This document shows, piece after piece, positions 42,927 through 54,200 of a stretch of 64,000 nucleotides of DNA. The first letter of the stretch is position 1, and each line of letters starts with the position of its first letter. Where the stretch lies: the NCBI RefSeq assembly GCF_004151235.1, contig NZ_JUIV01000014.1:62001-126000 (forward strand), in the 5' to 3' direction. This stretch comes from Flavobacterium anhuiense (GTDB taxonomy: Bacteria; Bacteroidota; Bacteroidia; Flavobacteriales; Flavobacteriaceae). The notes beneath the pieces were generated by a model. It did not search any database. It saw only the letters and a program-made list of their open reading frames with translations, and had not been told where the DNA came from. The position numbers were made by a program, and so were the translations under genes.

Positions 42927-44564
42927 TTATTTGTAAGTTCCTACATAAGTTACAACCGACCTAGCAGGAATTTCTAAACTCGCTGCATCAACCGCAGCTC
43001 CTTTTTTCAAACTCATTGTTTCTGAAGTTGTATAAGGAGTCAATTTATTATCTGTAACTGTTCCTCCTGAAAGCTTTAGATTATATTTTTTAACTGATTT
43101 GCTCATGTTAACAGCAACGATTACCAGTTTTTTGTTTGCAGCATCTTTATAAGCCGTAACCATAATATCATTCAAAGCAGTTGAATTGTCAACACTAGGA
43201 ATTTGAACTCTTACCATTCCTGGTTTAACGAAGAACGAAAAGTTTCCTAAAGCCCAAAGTGTTTTAGAATCTCTGATGTATCCGTCATTTTTACAATAAT
43301 CTGCATTTCCTGCTCCGTTGCTTGCGCCATCATCTACGTGAATTAAACCATCTTTGTAATCCCCGCGACTTATTGCGGTCCACCACTGCCAAGACGTAAC
43401 GCCTCCAATAGCAATATCTGCGCTGATGATGCGTGCCGTCCAAAGTGCTAATGACATTCCTAAATCTCTACCTGCTCCCGCTCCGCCCGGAAGTTCAGCA
43501 GTTCCTGGGCTTTCTAATACACAATATTCGGATGACCAAAGACTAACTCCACCAACCGATTGAATTCTTGATGCTGCATCTTGTCTTGACGAAATCAATG
43601 TGCTCAATGGCCATGCTTGCCAGTAACTGTGTCCAGAAATCGTTTTTTCAACATTGCTTAAGCCTGTGATTTTTTTACTAGAGTTCGCAGCAAAAAAATA
43701 ATCAATCTGATTGGATCTGCTTTCTTTTCCTGAAACAGTTTTATATAAAGATTCATAAGATCCGGCTTCTCCAACTACAATTTTTGCATCTAAGCCTTTT
43801 GATTGCAATTTTGGCGAAAGGATATTTACAAAACTATAAATATTAGCATTGGTCGCTGGAGAGCCTTCTTGTCCAGAACCGTCCCACTCATATTGCGGTT
43901 CGTTAAACGGACTCACATAATCGATAGTCAAACCATGTTCTGTTTTTAGCTTATCTAAAGATGTTGCCCAGAAATCGGCCAAATCTGGCATTTTACCTTC
44001 TTTTAAGTTGTAAAATTCTTTGATTGTCGCATGAGCTTTTCCGTTTTGAGTTAAATAAACTGGAGCGCTGTTAGCAAAAGCCAAAAGTTTATCTACACCA
44101 CGTTCTTTTGCCGCTTTCATAAACCAAACCTGACCTGCTTGTTTTGACATGTTGTACGAAACTCCATCCGCAGTAAAACATTCTGTTCTTCTCCATTCAT
44201 CTGTAATATCACTCGCTTCGCCTTGTTCGGCACTTCCTGTTCCGAGATTAAAACGCCACAATGACAATCCAATTCCTTTTGGATTTCCGTCAGCATCTAC
44301 ACTTTGGCTAAATAATAAATCGGCTATTTTATTTTTCTTATCCGTAGGCCAATTTTTCCCTATAAAATTACATTGCCAGGCATCCGAAGCTCCAAAACTT
44401 TCCATTGTCTGCAGATTCATGTCTAAACTCACATTCAATTCCGTCACAGCATTTTCTGAGCCTGAATTTTCAGATTTCTCAGAGTCACAACTTACAAAAA
44501 GAGAACTTGCGAAAAGTAAGCCTGCACACAGCAGACTCACTTTATTTTGATTATTAAACTTCAT
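42927..44564 (-). CDS. GH30 lipoprotein, probable endo-beta-1,6-galactanase type (paralogue 2)
   Basis: The start at 44564 (MKFNNQNKVSLLCAGLLFAS) gives a lipoprotein with SLFVSC and 545 residues; the upstream ATG (44600) would run into susD. The acid/base is Glu222 in SPFNEPQYEW and the nucleophile is Glu346 in WSSEYCVLE. The C-terminus is IPARSVVTYVGTY. Almost every block matches paralogue 1, but this one carries the lipid anchor and follows susD by one base, so it is probably the surface endo-acting enzyme while paralogue 1 works in the periplasm. Confidence 0.9.
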   Translation of the reverse strand: MKFNNQNKVSLLCAGLLFASSLFVSCDSEKSENSGSENAVTELNVSLDMNLQTMESFGASDAWQCNFIGKNWPTDKKNKIADLLFSQSVDADGNPKGIGLSLWRFNLGTGSAEQGEASDITDEWRRTECFTADGVSYNMSKQAGQVWFMKAAKERGVDKLLAFANSAPVYLTQNGKAHATIKEFYNLKEGKMPDLADFWATSLDKLKTEHGLTIDYVSPFNEPQYEWDGSGQEGSPATNANIYSFVNILSPKLQSKGLDAKIVVGEAGSYESLYKTVSGKESRSNQIDYFFAANSSKKITGLSNVEKTISGHSYWQAWPLSTLISSRQDAASRIQSVGGVSLWSSEYCVLESPGTAELPGGAGAGRDLGMSLALWTARIISADIAIGGVTSWQWWTAISRGDYKDGLIHVDDGASNGAGNADYCKNDGYIRDSKTLWALGNFSFFVKPGMVRVQIPSVDNSTALNDIMVTAYKDAANKKLVIVAVNMSKSVKKYNLKLSGGTVTDNKLTPYTTSETMSLKKGAAVDAASLEIPARSVVTYVGTYK

Positions 44565-44565
44565 G

Positions 44566-46167
44566 TTAGTATCCAGGATTTTGTTTAATGACATTACCAC
44601 TCAAGTCGATTTCTAATTGCGGAATTGGCCACAATAAGTGTTTAGAAGGATCAAAATTGATTCCTTTGTCTTGCGGTTCTCTCAAGTTAGTTGTTTCATA
44701 AGGATCTGTTGAACTTAAATTGTATTTCACAAAAGTTCCGTTTGGTCCCATTAAAGATTCTATAACTGGTCTTCCTGTTGTTGGGTCCTTTTCGCGACGG
44801 ATATCAAATAAACGCAATCCCTCAAAAGCCAATTCTAAACGGCGTTCTTTATAGATTTGTCTCAATAAAGTTGGTCCCGAAATTCCTGTTTTTGGATCCA
44901 ATTTCACACGTGCTCTAATGATATTGATATCTGCTAAAGCATCTCCGCCTAAATGGTAATTCGCTTCTGCTCTTGTTAAATACATTTCCGCCAAACGAAT
45001 CAATGGAATGTTTAATGGCAAGTGGCCGTCTTTTTTATCTAAAGAACGACGAGTTGCTATCGGAATATAATATTTACGGCAGATACGTCCTGATTTATTA
45101 TCATTTAAGCTAAACTTATGTGTTGGGTTTAAAACTTCATCTCCATAAGCAGCTTCTCCCCATTTTGTAATAGTACTTCTGCGACGAATCACATCATTTT
45201 CAGAAAGATAAGCATTTTCTAAGTCACTTGTTGGCATACACCATCCCCATCCGTCTAAAACATCAGCAGCATCATTGCTTGGGAAATTCTTCTTGTCTTC
45301 TCCTCTTGCTCCAGATAAAGTTGGCAAAGCCGCTCCTAAATCTCTATTTTGAACAGAAGATGACTGCGCTTCTAAAATAGATTCTACTCCGTTATGATTG
45401 TTTACATTCCAAATATTTAAAAAATCTGCTTCTAACTGAAAAGGTCCTTCTGTAATAACTTTGTTCGAATAAGTTTTTGCTTCGGCCCATTTTTCTTGAA
45501 ATAAAGAAACACGTGCCAATAAAGCATAAGCCGCCCATTTGTTTATTCTGCCGTCTCTGTTTACAGGAGCACTTTCTAATTTAGCTGCCGCATCTTTAAG
45601 ATCGGTTTCAATTTGTGCATATACTTCTGCCGCAGAACTTCTCTGCAAAGTTAAATCTCCTGTTCCTAAAGATTTTGTATACAAAGGAACTCCTCCAAAA
45701 AGATTTACCAATTCGTAGTAGCAATAAGCGCGCACAAATAAAGATTCTCCCATATATTGGTTTTTCTGAGCATCTGTAATTGGCGATTGAGCCATTCTTT
45801 CTAAACCAATGTTTGCAGATTGAATGGTATAATAATGAGCTGTATAAATACTATTCATATCTCCCATATTATCAGGAGTGATAAGATATTGCGAGCATGG
45901 TCTATGAGCTCCGCTATCTTGTCCTGTATTTCCCATCCAAGCGTCATCGGTAGACATTTCGTTGGTTACTCTTGGCGCTGTTAATGTCCACCAGTCTTTG
46001 GCCAGCAGTAATCGCTGTGTTAATTCATTGGCATAATTTTCGCACTCTTGCGCGGTTTGAAAATAATTTTCTAAAGTCTGCGTTCCTCTTTGTTCTTTTT
46101 CAATAAAATCGCTACAAGAAACTGCTAATAGAGAAAAAGTTATTATTGATACTATTATTTTTTTCAT
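44566..46167 (-). CDS. susD: SusD/RagB-like glycan-binding lipoprotein (PUL 2)
   Basis: A 533-residue lipoprotein (MKKIIVSIITFSLLAVSCSD, Cys18). Family marks: ESLFVRAYCYYELVNLFGGVPLYTK, INKWAAYALLARVSLFQEKWAEA, IRLAEMYLTRAEANYHLGG, and the end KERRLELAFEGLRLFDIRRE followed by HLLWPIPQLEIDLSGNVIKQNPGY. It binds glycan on the surface together with the upstream SusC (11-base gap). Confidence 0.95.
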   Translation of the reverse strand: MKKIIVSIITFSLLAVSCSDFIEKEQRGTQTLENYFQTAQECENYANELTQRLLLAKDWWTLTAPRVTNEMSTDDAWMGNTGQDSGAHRPCSQYLITPDNMGDMNSIYTAHYYTIQSANIGLERMAQSPITDAQKNQYMGESLFVRAYCYYELVNLFGGVPLYTKSLGTGDLTLQRSSAAEVYAQIETDLKDAAAKLESAPVNRDGRINKWAAYALLARVSLFQEKWAEAKTYSNKVITEGPFQLEADFLNIWNVNNHNGVESILEAQSSSVQNRDLGAALPTLSGARGEDKKNFPSNDAADVLDGWGWCMPTSDLENAYLSENDVIRRRSTITKWGEAAYGDEVLNPTHKFSLNDNKSGRICRKYYIPIATRRSLDKKDGHLPLNIPLIRLAEMYLTRAEANYHLGGDALADINIIRARVKLDPKTGISGPTLLRQIYKERRLELAFEGLRLFDIRREKDPTTGRPVIESLMGPNGTFVKYNLSSTDPYETTNLREPQDKGINFDPSKHLLWPIPQLEIDLSGNVIKQNPGY

Positions 46168-46178
46168 GATCGTTTTGA

Positions 46179-49100
46179 TTAAAATGCAACATTAAGTCCC
46201 ATCAAGATTGTTGGCTGTACCGGATAATTCCATCCTCCAAAACCTGATCCTTTTACTCTGTCTTGTTTATCAGGATCACCTCCTGCTACTTCAGGATCAA
46301 CTCCCGTGTACTTTGTCCATGTCCATAAATTTTGTCCTGACAATGATACTCTCAATTTATCCAGTCCAAATTTGTTATAGAAAGAGTATCCCACCTGCAA
46401 GTTTTTCATGCGGACAAAAGAACCATCTTCAACATAAAGAGAAGAGAATTTGGTAAAGTTTTCATTGTTATCATCTTTAGACAAACGAGGAATATAATTC
46501 GAAGTTCCTTCACCATGCCAAGCCATCTGTTCTAATCCTCTCACTTTATTTGTTAAACTTGCCCCGTTATATAAATCTGAAATATTGGTGTTTACAATAT
46601 CGTTTCCGATACTCGAGTAAAAATTAGCTACCAAATCAAATCCTTTGTAAGCAAAATTTAGATTCAATCCAATGTTGTAATCTGCCCAAGGAGAACCAAT
46701 TTTGGTTCTGTCTTTGTCATCTAATTTTCCGTCGCCGTTAATATCTTTAAAACGAACATCTCCCACTTGTGCATATGGCTGTAATTTCGTTCCGTGCTCA
46801 TCTGTATGTGAGTTTAATTCCGTTTGGTTTTGGAACAATCCATCAGCTACATATCCGTAAAAATAGCCTGGCTCATCTCCTTTTACCGTCAAAGTTCTAT
46901 TGCTTGAACCGTAAAGTCTTTCACCGTCAGCAGAAAGCGACAACATGTCTACATTTACCGTAGTAAAAGTTACATCTACACCATACGAGAAATCACCTTT
47001 TTTATCTTTATAAGAAAGTAACAAATCTATACCGCTTGATTGCATTGATCCAATGTTTGTCCACATTGTAGAATATCCTGGGAACCCGCTATAAGTTGGA
47101 AACTGTTTTAAGAATAACATATCATGTGTCTGTTTTTTGTAGTATTCCAATGAACCAGTAACCTTATTTTTCCAAAATCCGAAATCAAGACCAAAGCTCA
47201 TATCTTCTACCGTTTCCCATTTAATGTCTTTATTTGCCATTGAAGAAGGAAAAGAAGTATCTACAACTTGACCTCCAATTACATAATATCCTTGCCCGAT
47301 GTTTGATTGATAAACTGCATCTGGCAAACCTTGATTACCAACTTTACCCCATCCTGCTCTTAATCTTAAATCGCTAACAACATCTTTGGCAGATTCCATA
47401 AAGCCTTCGTTTAAAATTCTCCAAGAAACTGATGCCGAAGGGAAATTTGCCCATTTGTTATTGGTCATGAATTTTGAAGAACCATCACGTCTGAATGTTC
47501 CTGTAAAATAGTATTTACCGTCGTAGTTATAAGAAAAACGAGAAATATAAGACATTAATGAACTAGACCAGCTGTTTCCTTTACTGTCTTTATTTTTAGT
47601 AGCAGCATTTAACTCTCTCATAGAATCTGAGTTATTTGGCACACCTTCGCCATAACCCCAAAGATTATTTCCGTTGTATTCTTCCATCGTGTTACCAATC
47701 ATCAAAGAAGCATTGTGTTTCTCTGCAAATGTTTTAGAATACGTAATGGTATTTTGCCAAGTCCAATCCACATTTGTCGTATTCCACTTTTCAACACTAT
47801 TGATTTCGGCTTTTTCATGCGCTGCGTCAATTACAAAATCAGGACTGAATTTATTTCTTACTTCGTCTCCAACTTCAACAGACGCTTGTGTGCGGAATAC
47901 TAAACCTTTGATTGGTTCGTATTGCAAATATCCGTTTGTATTTAAGTTGTATTTGTTTGTATAATCATCATAACGTTTTACAGCTGCAACTGGATTCCAA
48001 ACATAAGATGGAGATCTTGCATAAATGCTGTATTCATTTTCTGTTCCGCTTAATTGATCTGCTGGTTTGTAAATTGGCGTAATTGGATCTATTTTATCAA
48101 AGTCCGCCCAGTTTCCAGGTGCTCCCCAAGTTTCATAACGAGGGTTTAAGGTGATTCCTGCTGAAAATTTATCAGAGAATTTAAAATCATTTGAAATTCT
48201 CATCGTTACTCTTTCCCAACCGCCTATTCCATACATAGAATCAGAATCATAATAATTTAAACTGATGGCATACGTATGCTTATCAGAACCGCCTGAAAGA
48301 CCTAAAGAAGCATTTGTAACTGGTGTTCCTGTTCTAATTCCTGCCTTCCACCAATCTGTCGTTTTTCCTCTGTATTGAGATGGATTTGGCAAATAGTCTG
48401 AATAGCCAGAATTATTATAAGCTTTATTCATAATTGTTGCATAACCCTCGGCATCAGCCATATTATAAGGATTATTCATAATTTGCATACCAGAACTTAA
48501 ATCAAAATTGAATCTCGTTTTTCCAACTTTTCCTTTTTTCGTAGTAATTAAAATAACTCCGTTCGATGCACGAGAACCATAAATTGCACTTGCAGAAGCG
48601 TCTTTAAGAACCTCCATAGATTCAATTTCATTCGTACTTAAGAAATTGATGCTTGTCCCCATCGGAATTCCGTCTACCACATACAAAGGATCTGTATTTA
48701 AGTTTAAAGTCGAAATACCACGAATTAAAACCCTTGGCTGCGCGCCTGGACCTCCTTGTCCTGTAACCTGCACTCCAGAAACTTTTCCTTGAAGTGATTC
48801 TGCTACGTTACCAACTGTCATAGTTTGCAATTCTTTTCCTTTTACAGAAGAAATCGAACTCGTAACATCGCTCTTTTTTACGGCCGCATAACCTACTACC
48901 ACTATCTCATCTAGCGCTTGACTTGATTCCTGCATTACTACACTAATCTCTGTTTTATCTCCAACTGATACAAGCTGGGAAGTAAAACCTACAAATGAAA
49001 ATTCGATTTGTGCATTTTTGTTTGGAACACTTATCGCATAATTTCCATCAAAATCGGTCGCTGCCGATGTTGAAGTTCCTTTCACTATTACATTTACTCC

Positions 49101-49211
49101 TGGAATCGGCACATTGGCTTTATCCTTAACAGTACCTTTTATTTTTATTTGTCCAAAAGATACAGCAGTACACAAAAGGGCAATAAAAAATCCTATATAT
49201 TTAAATTTCAT
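46179..49211 (-). CDS. susC: SusC/RagA-like TonB-dependent outer-membrane receptor (PUL 2)
   Basis: A 1010-residue protein with a signal peptide ending TAVSFGQ and a carboxypeptidase-like domain (IKGTVKDKANVPIPGVNVIVKG). The TonB-box region DEIVVVGYAAVKKSDV and the plug (IESMEVLKDASASAIYGSRASNGVI) follow. The barrel has an EF-hand-like GDVRFKDINGDGKLDDKDRT insert and ends in ILMGLNVAF. It transports oligosaccharides of the PUL 2 substrate. It follows the SusF-like gene by 46 bases, an unusual order. Confidence 0.96.
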   Translation of the reverse strand: MKFKYIGFFIALLCTAVSFGQIKIKGTVKDKANVPIPGVNVIVKGTSTSAATDFDGNYAISVPNKNAQIEFSFVGFTSQLVSVGDKTEISVVMQESSQALDEIVVVGYAAVKKSDVTSSISSVKGKELQTMTVGNVAESLQGKVSGVQVTGQGGPGAQPRVLIRGISTLNLNTDPLYVVDGIPMGTSINFLSTNEIESMEVLKDASASAIYGSRASNGVILITTKKGKVGKTRFNFDLSSGMQIMNNPYNMADAEGYATIMNKAYNNSGYSDYLPNPSQYRGKTTDWWKAGIRTGTPVTNASLGLSGGSDKHTYAISLNYYDSDSMYGIGGWERVTMRISNDFKFSDKFSAGITLNPRYETWGAPGNWADFDKIDPITPIYKPADQLSGTENEYSIYARSPSYVWNPVAAVKRYDDYTNKYNLNTNGYLQYEPIKGLVFRTQASVEVGDEVRNKFSPDFVIDAAHEKAEINSVEKWNTTNVDWTWQNTITYSKTFAEKHNASLMIGNTMEEYNGNNLWGYGEGVPNNSDSMRELNAATKNKDSKGNSWSSSLMSYISRFSYNYDGKYYFTGTFRRDGSSKFMTNNKWANFPSASVSWRILNEGFMESAKDVVSDLRLRAGWGKVGNQGLPDAVYQSNIGQGYYVIGGQVVDTSFPSSMANKDIKWETVEDMSFGLDFGFWKNKVTGSLEYYKKQTHDMLFLKQFPTYSGFPGYSTMWTNIGSMQSSGIDLLLSYKDKKGDFSYGVDVTFTTVNVDMLSLSADGERLYGSSNRTLTVKGDEPGYFYGYVADGLFQNQTELNSHTDEHGTKLQPYAQVGDVRFKDINGDGKLDDKDRTKIGSPWADYNIGLNLNFAYKGFDLVANFYSSIGNDIVNTNISDLYNGASLTNKVRGLEQMAWHGEGTSNYIPRLSKDDNNENFTKFSSLYVEDGSFVRMKNLQVGYSFYNKFGLDKLRVSLSGQNLWTWTKYTGVDPEVAGGDPDKQDRVKGSGFGGWNYPVQPTILMGLNVAF

Positions 49212-49257
49212 ATTAAGCTGTTTTATTTGTTAATGTTACAACTAAGGTTATAACCAA

Positions 49258-50658
49258 CTATTTTTTTGTTATAAATACTCTTTCCAATTCGGTATCTAAA
49301 ACTACTTTGTAAACACCCGGAGCTGCTGGATATTTGGCATTGCCATTTTCTCCCGGAGACATCGTTGCAATTCCATTTTTAATTAATCTCCAAGAAGGAT
49401 CCCACCATTGGCCTGTGAAAGTTGCTTCTATAGTTCCCGTTAAAGTGTATTCACCCACTAATTGATAAGGATTGCTAGGATTATTAGCTAAGTGTAATCC
49501 TTTTTGCACCCAAGCATCCCAAGTATCCCAAGTTGCGCCTTGAATACCGCCACCACAAACACTTACAAACGGTTTTCTTAACGCAGCATCATCATGCCAT
49601 AAACCATTTGCAATATCTGCCCAAACTTTACTCGTTGGAGTATATTTTTCTGCAGTATATTTTAAAGTATTTGGATTTACTTTTATTTTATAATATCCTT
49701 TTGTTGGCAAAATAATTGGCGTTGAAGCAACATCATCTACTAATTCTCCAGAAGCATTTAAACCAAAGCAATGAGGGGCAAAATCAGATTCCTGACCTAA
49801 GAAATATACTTCTTTGTTGTCTTTATCGGCGTAATACTTGAATTCGAAATCCTGTCCGCTTTTTTCATGGAAATACATCGGAACTCCAACTGCATCTGTA
49901 GTAAGATTAGTCCCTTTTGGCTGATCGCATAAATAGATCGCTGGATATTCATTGGTAGCCACGATATTTACGTTTAATGCTCCTGAATTTGGAATCGCAA
50001 ATTTATCTTTAGCTGTAATTGTTAAAACATAATTGGCAGCCGTTACTGGCAATTTGTACGTTTTATTGAATGTATATGACTGTGGAGATCCTGACAACTG
50101 AATCATTTCATCGATTCCTAAAGCTTCGCATTTTACTTGCACATAATCGATTCCTGAATCATCGTTTACCACAAAATTTACTGGCATTTCATTGCTTGTA
50201 GACAATAAAATAACTGCTCCTTCTTTTGGTGTAATCATTGTTATGCTAGGAGCCGCAAACTCACCATCTAAACGCAGATTAATCTCTTCGTTTACAACAT
50301 TGCCTGAAACATCTGTAATAGCTAGTTTAATTTTGAAAGCTTCCGACGTTCCTCTGTCAGCAGGAATTTCAAAAAAATAACTCAAATCATACGACTTTAA
50401 AAGCGGATTTGTTCCAAAAGAAATTACTTTATCCAGAGATAATTCTGGAATCTGAATTTGTACGCTTTTTAATCCTAAATCGTCTGCAAGCGCAGCTTTA
50501 ATTTCAAATTTTCTACTCGGAGCTCCATAGATCTCTTTTGTAGAAACTACCACCGTAGGATTATCAGAACTTGGAAATCCTGATTCATTATTTTGGCATC
50601 CAGTTGTTGCGAGAAGGCCAAAAAGAGCAAGAAAAAATAAAAATACATTTTTTTTCAT
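49258..50658 (-). CDS. SusE/SusF-like surface glycan-binding lipoprotein, first gene of the PUL 2 operon
   Basis: The ATG at 50658 gives a lipoprotein signal (MKKNVFLFFLALFGLLATTG then Cys21); the longer frame to 50706 lacks a proper signal start. The 466-residue protein has two Ig-like modules (about 30-230: KFEIKAALADDLGLKSVQI, APSITMITPKEGAVILLS). C-terminal SusF-type carbohydrate-binding modules follow (GKEVYFLGQ-like KEVYFLGQESDFAPHCFG, GYYKIKVNPNTLKYTAEKY, GEYTLTGTIEATFTGQWWDPSWRLIKNG, GVYKVVLDTELERVFITKK). It probably binds the glycan at the surface. It lies upstream rather than downstream of SusCD. Confidence 0.82.
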   Translation of the reverse strand: MKKNVFLFFLALFGLLATTGCQNNESGFPSSDNPTVVVSTKEIYGAPSRKFEIKAALADDLGLKSVQIQIPELSLDKVISFGTNPLLKSYDLSYFFEIPADRGTSEAFKIKLAITDVSGNVVNEEINLRLDGEFAAPSITMITPKEGAVILLSTSNEMPVNFVVNDDSGIDYVQVKCEALGIDEMIQLSGSPQSYTFNKTYKLPVTAANYVLTITAKDKFAIPNSGALNVNIVATNEYPAIYLCDQPKGTNLTTDAVGVPMYFHEKSGQDFEFKYYADKDNKEVYFLGQESDFAPHCFGLNASGELVDDVASTPIILPTKGYYKIKVNPNTLKYTAEKYTPTSKVWADIANGLWHDDAALRKPFVSVCGGGIQGATWDTWDAWVQKGLHLANNPSNPYQLVGEYTLTGTIEATFTGQWWDPSWRLIKNGIATMSPGENGNAKYPAAPGVYKVVLDTELERVFITKK

Positions 50659-51286
50659 TTCTTTAATTTTTGAGGTTAGGTTAGTTAGTTTTTTTCTAAA
50701 AGTCAAAGTTTGTTTTTTAATATCGTAGGTTATTCGAGATTGTGCTATTTTTATATGAGGCAGAAAAAATAGCAGTACATCATTATGTGGTCATTTTCAT
50801 ATTGTTTTGAGTTTGGTTACATGGTTAGATATTTCTTTTTTATTTCTTTTTAAGTTTATAATAAGTGCCTTTTTTAAGTAACCCGCAGCTTAAATTAACT
50901 GCGGGATGATAAGTAATGTAAACCAACCATTACTGATCTAACATTTAAAGAGTGCTCAGCTCTTTAAACAGATAACTAACTATCTTAATTAACACTTATG
51001 ACCAATAGCAAAACTCTATTTATGATTGCTATTACTGCAAAGAAATGTCTAAATAACACTTCTTATGAGGGGTAAATTGGAAAAAAAAGGAGGTTAAAAT
51101 TGCAATTAACCATTATTTTGAATCAAATTTTAAAGAGTATTTAAAATCATGGGGGATTTTTTACAAAATATATAATTATTGAATAAATAGCAGTTTTTCA
51201 CCTAAAACGTTTGAGTTGAATAAAAAAAAATAACTCTTCATTAAAAAAAGAAGCAAATTATGCAACAAAAAAACTTAGTCCATAGC
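50659..51286. other. 628-base non-coding region between the PUL 2 regulator and the SusF-like gene, with several hairpins
   Basis: No convincing frame is seen. Four stem-loops are visible: TGCTATTTTT/AAAAATAGCA (50743-50752 with 50765-50774), CCCGCAG/CTGCGGG (50882-50888 with 50899-50905), AAAGAG/CTCTTT (50947-50952 with 50960-50965) and AATAGCA/TGCTATT (51004-51010 with 51028-51034). None has a T-run on the minus strand, so they look like a structured leader rather than terminators. No exact TAnnTTTG was found, fitting an activator-dependent promoter controlled by the upstream regulator. Confidence 0.5.
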
Positions 51287-54200
51287 TTATTTAATGATAT
51301 TCAAGTCAGAATTGAATGACGTTTTATACTTTTTAATATATTCTGAAGGAGTTATGCCAAAAAGTTTTACAAACTGCTGTCTAAAATATTTTGGATCTTC
51401 AAATCCAACTTCAGTACTCGCCTGAGTTATATTCATATCTTCAGTCAGCATAAGCATTGCTGCTCTTCTTATTCGCAAAGAACGAATAAAAGCATTTAAG
51501 GTTTGACCAGAAATAATTTTGATCTTAGTATAAAGCGTTCTGTGGCTCATTCCCATTTCAAGTGCAAAAGTTCGAATCGTGAAGTCTTTTTTATGAATAT
51601 TAGCTTCAACAATTTCTATGCACTTTTTTAATATCTCTTGATATTCAACAGGAACTTTCTGAGTATTTTCTTTTAATGTTATACTATCTAAGAAATAGGT
51701 TCGCAAGTTATGGCGATTTCGCAATAGAGAATCGACTCTTGCTGTGAGAATATCATCATCAAATGGTTTTGTAATATAGTCATCTGCCCCCTCATTAATT
51801 CCTTGCAAATGAGTTTCCGGATTTTTAGATGCTGTTAGTAAAATAACTGGAATATGTGATAAAGCGTTATCTTCTTTAATTCTTCGGCACAACTCTAAAC
51901 CGTCCATAGCTTCCATTGCAATATCACTTATGACAAGATCTGGCATATGCTTTTTGGTCATTTTTAAACCTTCTTCTCCATTTTCAGCACTGTAGACTAT
52001 ATAATTATCAGCAAAAAGCTTAATAAGGTACGCTCTAATTTCTGCATTGTCATCAATAATCAAAACAGTTCGCTTGTCGCTTAACATAGTCTTCTTAAAA
52101 TCACTGTCTGCTATTGAAGTCACTGCTGCAGGAATCGGTTCTTCGATTTCATCTGGAATCAATTCATCAAATAATTGGCTTCGCTGCGGCTTTTCATTGG
52201 TGATTTCTATATCCTCAAAATGACTATTTCCTTTTAAAAATGCCAATTTAAATGTACTTCCCTTTCCTTTTTCACTACTGCAGATTACAGATCCTTTATG
52301 TTTGTCAACGAAATATTTTACAATATAAAGTCCAATGCCAAAACCAGTTCCAACTGAAACCTTCGAATTAATTTGTCTGAATTTTTCAAAAATAACATCA
52401 ATATCTTTTTTATCAATTCCATCTCCGCTATCACTTATTTCAAGAAAAACTTCATCATCATTTTCAGTTACTGTCAAATTGATTTCGCCTCCAATTGGCG
52501 TGTATTTAAAAGCATTTGACATTAAATTAAACAGTGAAATTTCAATCTTTTCATAATCCCCAATAATGGTAATTTCGTGCTCTGGAATAATGAAATTATA
52601 ACTAATCTGTTTTTCCTTTGCCTGATTGACGAAGCATTGATACACTTCATTCGATAGATTATTTACATCTATTGGAGACAAACGCAAGGAATCGGTATCG
52701 TTTTCTGCTTTTCTTAGTAAAAGTAATTGATCTACCAAACTTAAAAGTCTTCTGGCATTTCGATGGGCAATTGCCAAATCGCTTCCAGAAGAACCGTTCT
52801 CTACAATTTCTTTTTGAACTGCTTTTTTCAGCGGATTAATAATCAGCGAAAGCGGTGTTCTAAATTCGTGCGAAATATAAGTAAACATAGACGACTGCTT
52901 TTCGGCAATCTCTTTTTCTTTCTTGCTTTCAAGCTCTGCGATTTTAACCTTATACTTTAATTTTTCTTTGTTTTTGTTATAATCCAAGTATAAAAACAGT
53001 ATTCCTCCAATTGCTAAAAGATACAAGGTATAAGCCCACCACGTTCTATACCAAGGCGGTAAAACTGTTATAGAAACTAGACTGACTTCTTTATTCCATC
53101 CGCCTTGAAAATTGTTTGTCTTTACTTTAAAAGTGTATTTCCCTTCTGGAAGCCGTGAATAATTTGCTTTTCGCGCCTGGCCCACATAATTCCACTGCTG
53201 ATCCCAACCTTCTAAAAAATAGGCATAATTTATCTTATCTGCGTTATTGTAGTCTAGCGCCACAAATTCTAATGAGAGTGTGGTTTGATCGTATTCCAGA
53301 CTAACCCCTTTTATTTTATTAGAATCGATATCAACCTCAGCTTTACTTTCTTCAATCAGTTGATTATTGACGTAAAAATCGGTCAGCAATACATTATTTT
53401 TTTGATTCAAACCCTTTATAGCCTGAGGATAAAAAATATTAAAACCGTTTATTCCTCCAAAAAGAAATTCCCCAGATGAAAGTTTTATTCCTGCATTAAA
53501 ACTAAACTGATTGCTTTGCAGCCCGTCATTTACAGAAAAATTACGGAAAGTTTTATTCTTTTTATCATATCGGCAGATTCCGTTATACGTACTCATCCAT
53601 AAATTTCCTTCTTTATCTTCTAATAACCTCAGAATGGAATTTGAAGGCAGACCATCATCTATTGTTAATCTTTTAAATGTATTTGTCTTTCTGTCAAATA
53701 AAAGCAATCCCCCTTCCTGAGTTCCCACCCAAAGATTTTTGTCCTTGTCTTCGTAAATACATCTGATAGGATTGCCAATTACTTTTTTAGTTATTTTTCG
53801 AGTATTCTTTTCAATAGATAAGAGTGAGGTATAATTTCCTGCCCATAGTTTTCCATCGGAAGTTTCGATCATGCATTGCAGGTTATCGATTCTTTTGTCG
53901 AAAAGCTCAAAAACATCTTTATTTCGGTTTAAAAGATACAGTGTGCCTTCATTTGTTGAGCTTGCCCAAATATTTGCTTTCGAATCTTTAAAGACAAACC
54001 AGATATTTTTTTCAGTTTGTTTGGTATTAGGATTATAGCACGAATATTTTTTTACGCTATTAGCGACCTTGTTTATTTTATTGATTCCTCCCGCCCAGGT
54101 AGAAATCCAAATATCATTATTATCGCGAATTATTCCTGTAATAAAATTGCTAGAAAGCAAGTTCCCATAATTCGTATAACTGTTGTTTTTTCTATCCCAA

